DNA from: Lanius collurio
Taxonomy: Eukaryota; Chordata; Aves; Passeriformes; Laniidae
Assembly (NCBI GenBank): GCA_020086605.1
Contig: JACBWW010000038.1
Coordinates: 5,664,782-5,728,781 of the forward strand
Reading direction: 5' to 3'
DNA: 64,000 nucleotides
This document shows, piece by piece, positions 60,801 through 64,000 of the stretch (positions are counted from its first letter, which is position 1; every line of letters starts with the position of its first letter). The translations under genes were made by a program, and so were the position numbers. Under the pieces are notes generated by a model. It was not told where the DNA came from. It ran no database searches and saw only the letters and a program-made list of their open reading frames with translations.

Positions 60801-63699
60801 CCGTTTCTCTCTTCCTGGCCCAACTCTTGGTGTATTCACAGGATAAATAATAACAAAGGAGATCTCAAAAGCTTAATCTCATTTGAGAAGTGCCCAACAT
60901 ACCTAAATGAGCAAAGGCAGCTAGAGTAATGGTGACAATAAACTAAAGTCTAATTTGTAACATGCATATGCAGCCTTGATAAAGAGCTATTTACGATGTA
61001 AGCAAAGGTTAAAAGTGACTTGAAATCACTTCACTTGATAAGCTGAAAATTATTATAACCTCACCTGTATCTTAGGACCTTGATTAAATTTATGTTTGCC
61101 CACGATTATACATCTCCATCTCCATGGAGGAATCAGGCTCTTTTCTGCAAAACACCGAAATTTACACCACCACATTTTGTTCAATAATGGTTTTGTTTGC
61201 AAGAAGTTGTTCTGCTCTGGGTAAACAGTTAAACTCTTTCATACTCTGGTCCAATACAGCACACGCTTCCCTTTGAAAATGATCCAGCTTCTATGCTAAA
61301 ATTTTCTGGCTGAAAATTGAAGATAATACAAACTGTATGAAGTTCATATTTTTTTATTAATGTATAATTAGAGGTTCCCATAAAACAGGGTTGTGAAATG
61401 TGAGCTGTTCCTGATTAGTAATGTCAAAGTTGCTCTAATGGCTTATTTTCAGTAGTTGCAACATTAATAAGAACACAGTACCTTAAATATCTATTAAAAA
61501 CAGAGCATGAAAGCATGACAGAAAATTATTTAAGAGTCTACTGATATTAATGGTCAGCAGTGACTTTGCTTTCATTTTATTCTGTACCAATCTAGATCTG
61601 GCATTCCCAAAGCCACATTGCAGACAAGTAAGGAATATGTATTTTTTTAGGACAAGTTGATGCTGTTATTAGTCAAGCAAAGAGAAAGACAAGGCAAAAA
61701 TCAAAACTTAAAAGTAAGGTTGGGAGAAAGTAAATAGCGCTGTAAGCTGAAGGGGAGAGCAGTACTCGTATTGCCCATGGGATTTTTTGGTTTAGGTCAT
61801 ACATTTTTTTAGGTGGGGAATGTCTTTCTGTCCTGCACTTGCATAAGCAACCAGAAGAGATGCACTTGCAAATACATGTATTTATTCTACTTAACATACT
61901 GTATGGGAAAAGCCCAAATGCAAGGGGACTGTAAACTTAAACCACTAAAAGGTTCATGCACAACTATGAATGTGGTCTTACATGACCATGTGTCTGTACT
62001 GCTGTTTCCACAAAGCCTCAGCCAGAATCTCAGCATATAGGAAGAAATGCCCTGCAAGTTGTTGAAGGTAGTGGGAACTGAAGTTATTTTGCACAATACT
62101 AAACCAAGGGAGAAAAGTGCACAACATATATCTCAAAGCTGCATGAAAGGGAAGTGTAGATTTAAATAAGAGACCATATCATGGTTCAAAGTTTGGTCTT
62201 TTGGTCTAAACAAGCTGTAACTCAGATTTTAGCAATATCAATTTCCTAAGTTTCTGAGGGAAAACAGCAAAATGAGAAAGAAAGATGCTGTGTTTGCTGT
62301 TTCCTGGTCAAAGTGCCTAGACAGCACCAGAGATGGGGAAGTGAAACTGCTTGGGATAGATGGATCACACATTAAAAATATTGCAGAATGTGGTTGAAAT
62401 GCCTCAGATCACAGTCTTCCATTTAGACTTCCATTTGCTGCATGGTGTACCTGGGTCTATTTGCAGACACAAACACAGGCTGGCACCAAGTTGTGATCAG
62501 GCTTTTTTTGGAATTTGTGACCTTCAGCTCCAGAAAGGTAAGAAGAGCAGCTCCCCTAGCTTGCCTGTACAGAGGGAGCCAATGAACACCAAGTAGTTTG
62601 GGATGCCTTCCTGCAGAGTGCAGGGCTCTGCATACACGTGATACAATTACAGTGCAACTTCTTACACCATCACTCATAAACCATCATCAACCAAGGCAGA
62701 CCTCCAACATCAGGAAAGCCCGTATGTCATGGAAATCAGCAACACAGCTTTGGCAAAACAACACAGTGTAGAACATCAGCAACTTTCTAAGAAATCCAGT
62801 AGAGCAAGTTTCACTTTGATTTATAAATCATTGCAATTGGATGGAACACCACCAAGGTGCATGTGTGAGTGTATCTATAACTATATTCCTGTAATCTTCT
62901 GGAGCATTACAGAAGGAACTTTGCCCTGCATAATCTCCTGGTCTTAAAAGCCTTTTCAGTATAAGACATAATAAGCTTAGAAGACTGAAATAGTCAATAC
63001 TATTTATTTATGGTTTTTTCCTACACTGAAACAATTAATGACGGTTTGCAAAACCTTTGTGGTTGTATTGTTACGGACAAGAAGACCTGCTAGTGCTGAT
63101 GCAGCAGTGCAGCTTGTGGGAGGGGAGGTATGTATCCATAATCCACACTTCCTTGGTGGTAGGGAATATACTATGGGGATAACTAAAATTGTAACTGTGC
63201 ATGATGCTAAATGATACTCAATTAGGTGCTATTGCAGCATGCCAGTACAAAGAGTAGTAGATTTATGTGATGTGCATTGCTTTTTATAATTTATAGGTCT
63301 TTCCACATGGAAGTAAGGCAGTGGTAACCACATAGCCTTTCTCCTCATACAGGGGGAATAGAGGTTGTGCTGCCTTTGCACCCAGATTTTCAGGACTCCT
63401 CCTTCTGTCCCACTTAACTTCCCTGTACCCTGAGGTTTACTGTGGCATATAGAGCCTAGGAGGCAAATTGATGTAAGAAGATATGGAGATGACTTCTGAA
63501 GAGGCTGTGCAGAGCTGAAGGAGCTCCAGGCCAACTTTGTGCCACAGCTTTCACTGGAAGGTGAAATGTCTGTCTCAGGATGAATTGACCAAACCCAAAG
63601 AGAACAGGAAGCAAAGGCAGACAGTCCCTTATATGACCTTTGACTCTCACTGAGGCCATGTCATCCTAATGGTACCATGAGCCTTAACAATGCCATAAA
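57884..63699. other. Upstream/intergenic stretch, no gene recognised
   Basis: AT-rich sequence with short chance ORFs. Isolated donor-like sites exist (for example GAAAG then GTAAGA near 62537), but no exon pair or protein domain is recognisable. There is a slightly GC-richer spot near 60720-60800. Confidence 0.5.
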
Positions 63700-63893
63700 A
63701 ACTTTTGGTTTAGTATCAGACACTGGCACAGCTTGCCCAAGGAAGTCATGGATGTCCCATCTCTGGAAGTATTCTAGGCCTGGTTGAGTGGGGCTCTGAT
63801 CAGCCAGGTGGAGTGGGAGGTGTGGTGGAGGGATTGGAACCAGATGACCTTTAAGGTCCCTTCCAGTTCATACCATTCTGTGATTTTACAATT
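63700..63893 (+). mobile_element. CR1 LINE 3' end
   Basis: The plus strand shows the end of CR1 ORF2 (TGGCACAGCTTGCCC..., then CCATCTCTGGAAGTATTC). The characteristic 3' UTR follows: GAGTGGGAGGTGTGG, GGAACCAGATGACCTTTAAG, GTCCCTTCCAGTTC and a terminal CCATTCTGTGATTTT, which corresponds to the ATTCTATG-type end. It is 5'-truncated; the exact left limit is uncertain. Confidence 0.88.
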
Positions 63894-64000
63894 GTCTCCA
63901 TAGAAGAAAATTAACACTTTGTCAGACACAGTTTCACCCACAGAAGGCTTAAGAATTAATACCCTTATTCCTAGCACTTGTTTGGGCTTTGGAGTGCACA

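Overview
This looks like nuclear genomic DNA from a bird. It is AT-rich, intron-like sequence with several CR1 LINE fragments carrying avian-type 3' ends, few other repeats, and one vertebrate-type CpG-island promoter. The species cannot be named from what is visible. No bacterial, phage, plasmid, CRISPR or operon structure was seen. One ambiguous base (N) lies at 29520.

The single recognisable protein-coding element is exon 1 of GAB1 (GRB2-associated binding protein 1) on the minus strand. Its coding part is 51273 down to 51202, 24 codons starting [12 protein letters not shown] and ending KKLKRY, followed at once by a GTGAGT splice donor. It sits inside a CpG island at about 50390-52255. Everything to its left (1-51201) is therefore read as GAB1 intron 1, because no second GAB1 exon could be found and the continuation of the PH domain must lie beyond base 1. 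Everything to its right (about 52300-64000) is upstream, intergenic-looking DNA. In human the next gene on that side is USP38, but none of it was recognised here.

Layout: 1-22000 is intron with short simple repeats and three unusual hairpins. About 22130-22365 is a compact intronic CpG cluster beside a good minus-strand splice donor, a candidate alternative GAB1 first exon. 22400-34900 is intron with a weak CpG-enriched patch (31.05-31.65 kb) and a 22-bp perfect palindrome at 32098. 34.9-36.7 kb and 47.4-47.8 kb hold CR1 fragments. 50.1-50.3 kb is A-rich low-complexity sequence bordering the island. 50.4-52.3 kb is the CpG island with exon 1, G-quadruplex-type runs, a lone three-codon upstream ORF and a ZNF143-like motif. 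52.3-64 kb holds an AT-rich flank, a cluster of promoter-type motifs at 53.35-53.46 kb, a long uninterrupted TATC microsatellite at 57783, and a CR1 3' end at 63.7 kb.

I found no previously undescribed coding system. The more interesting signals are regulatory or structural: the possible intronic alternative promoter, the promoter-associated motifs, and a handful of near-perfect short inverted repeats.
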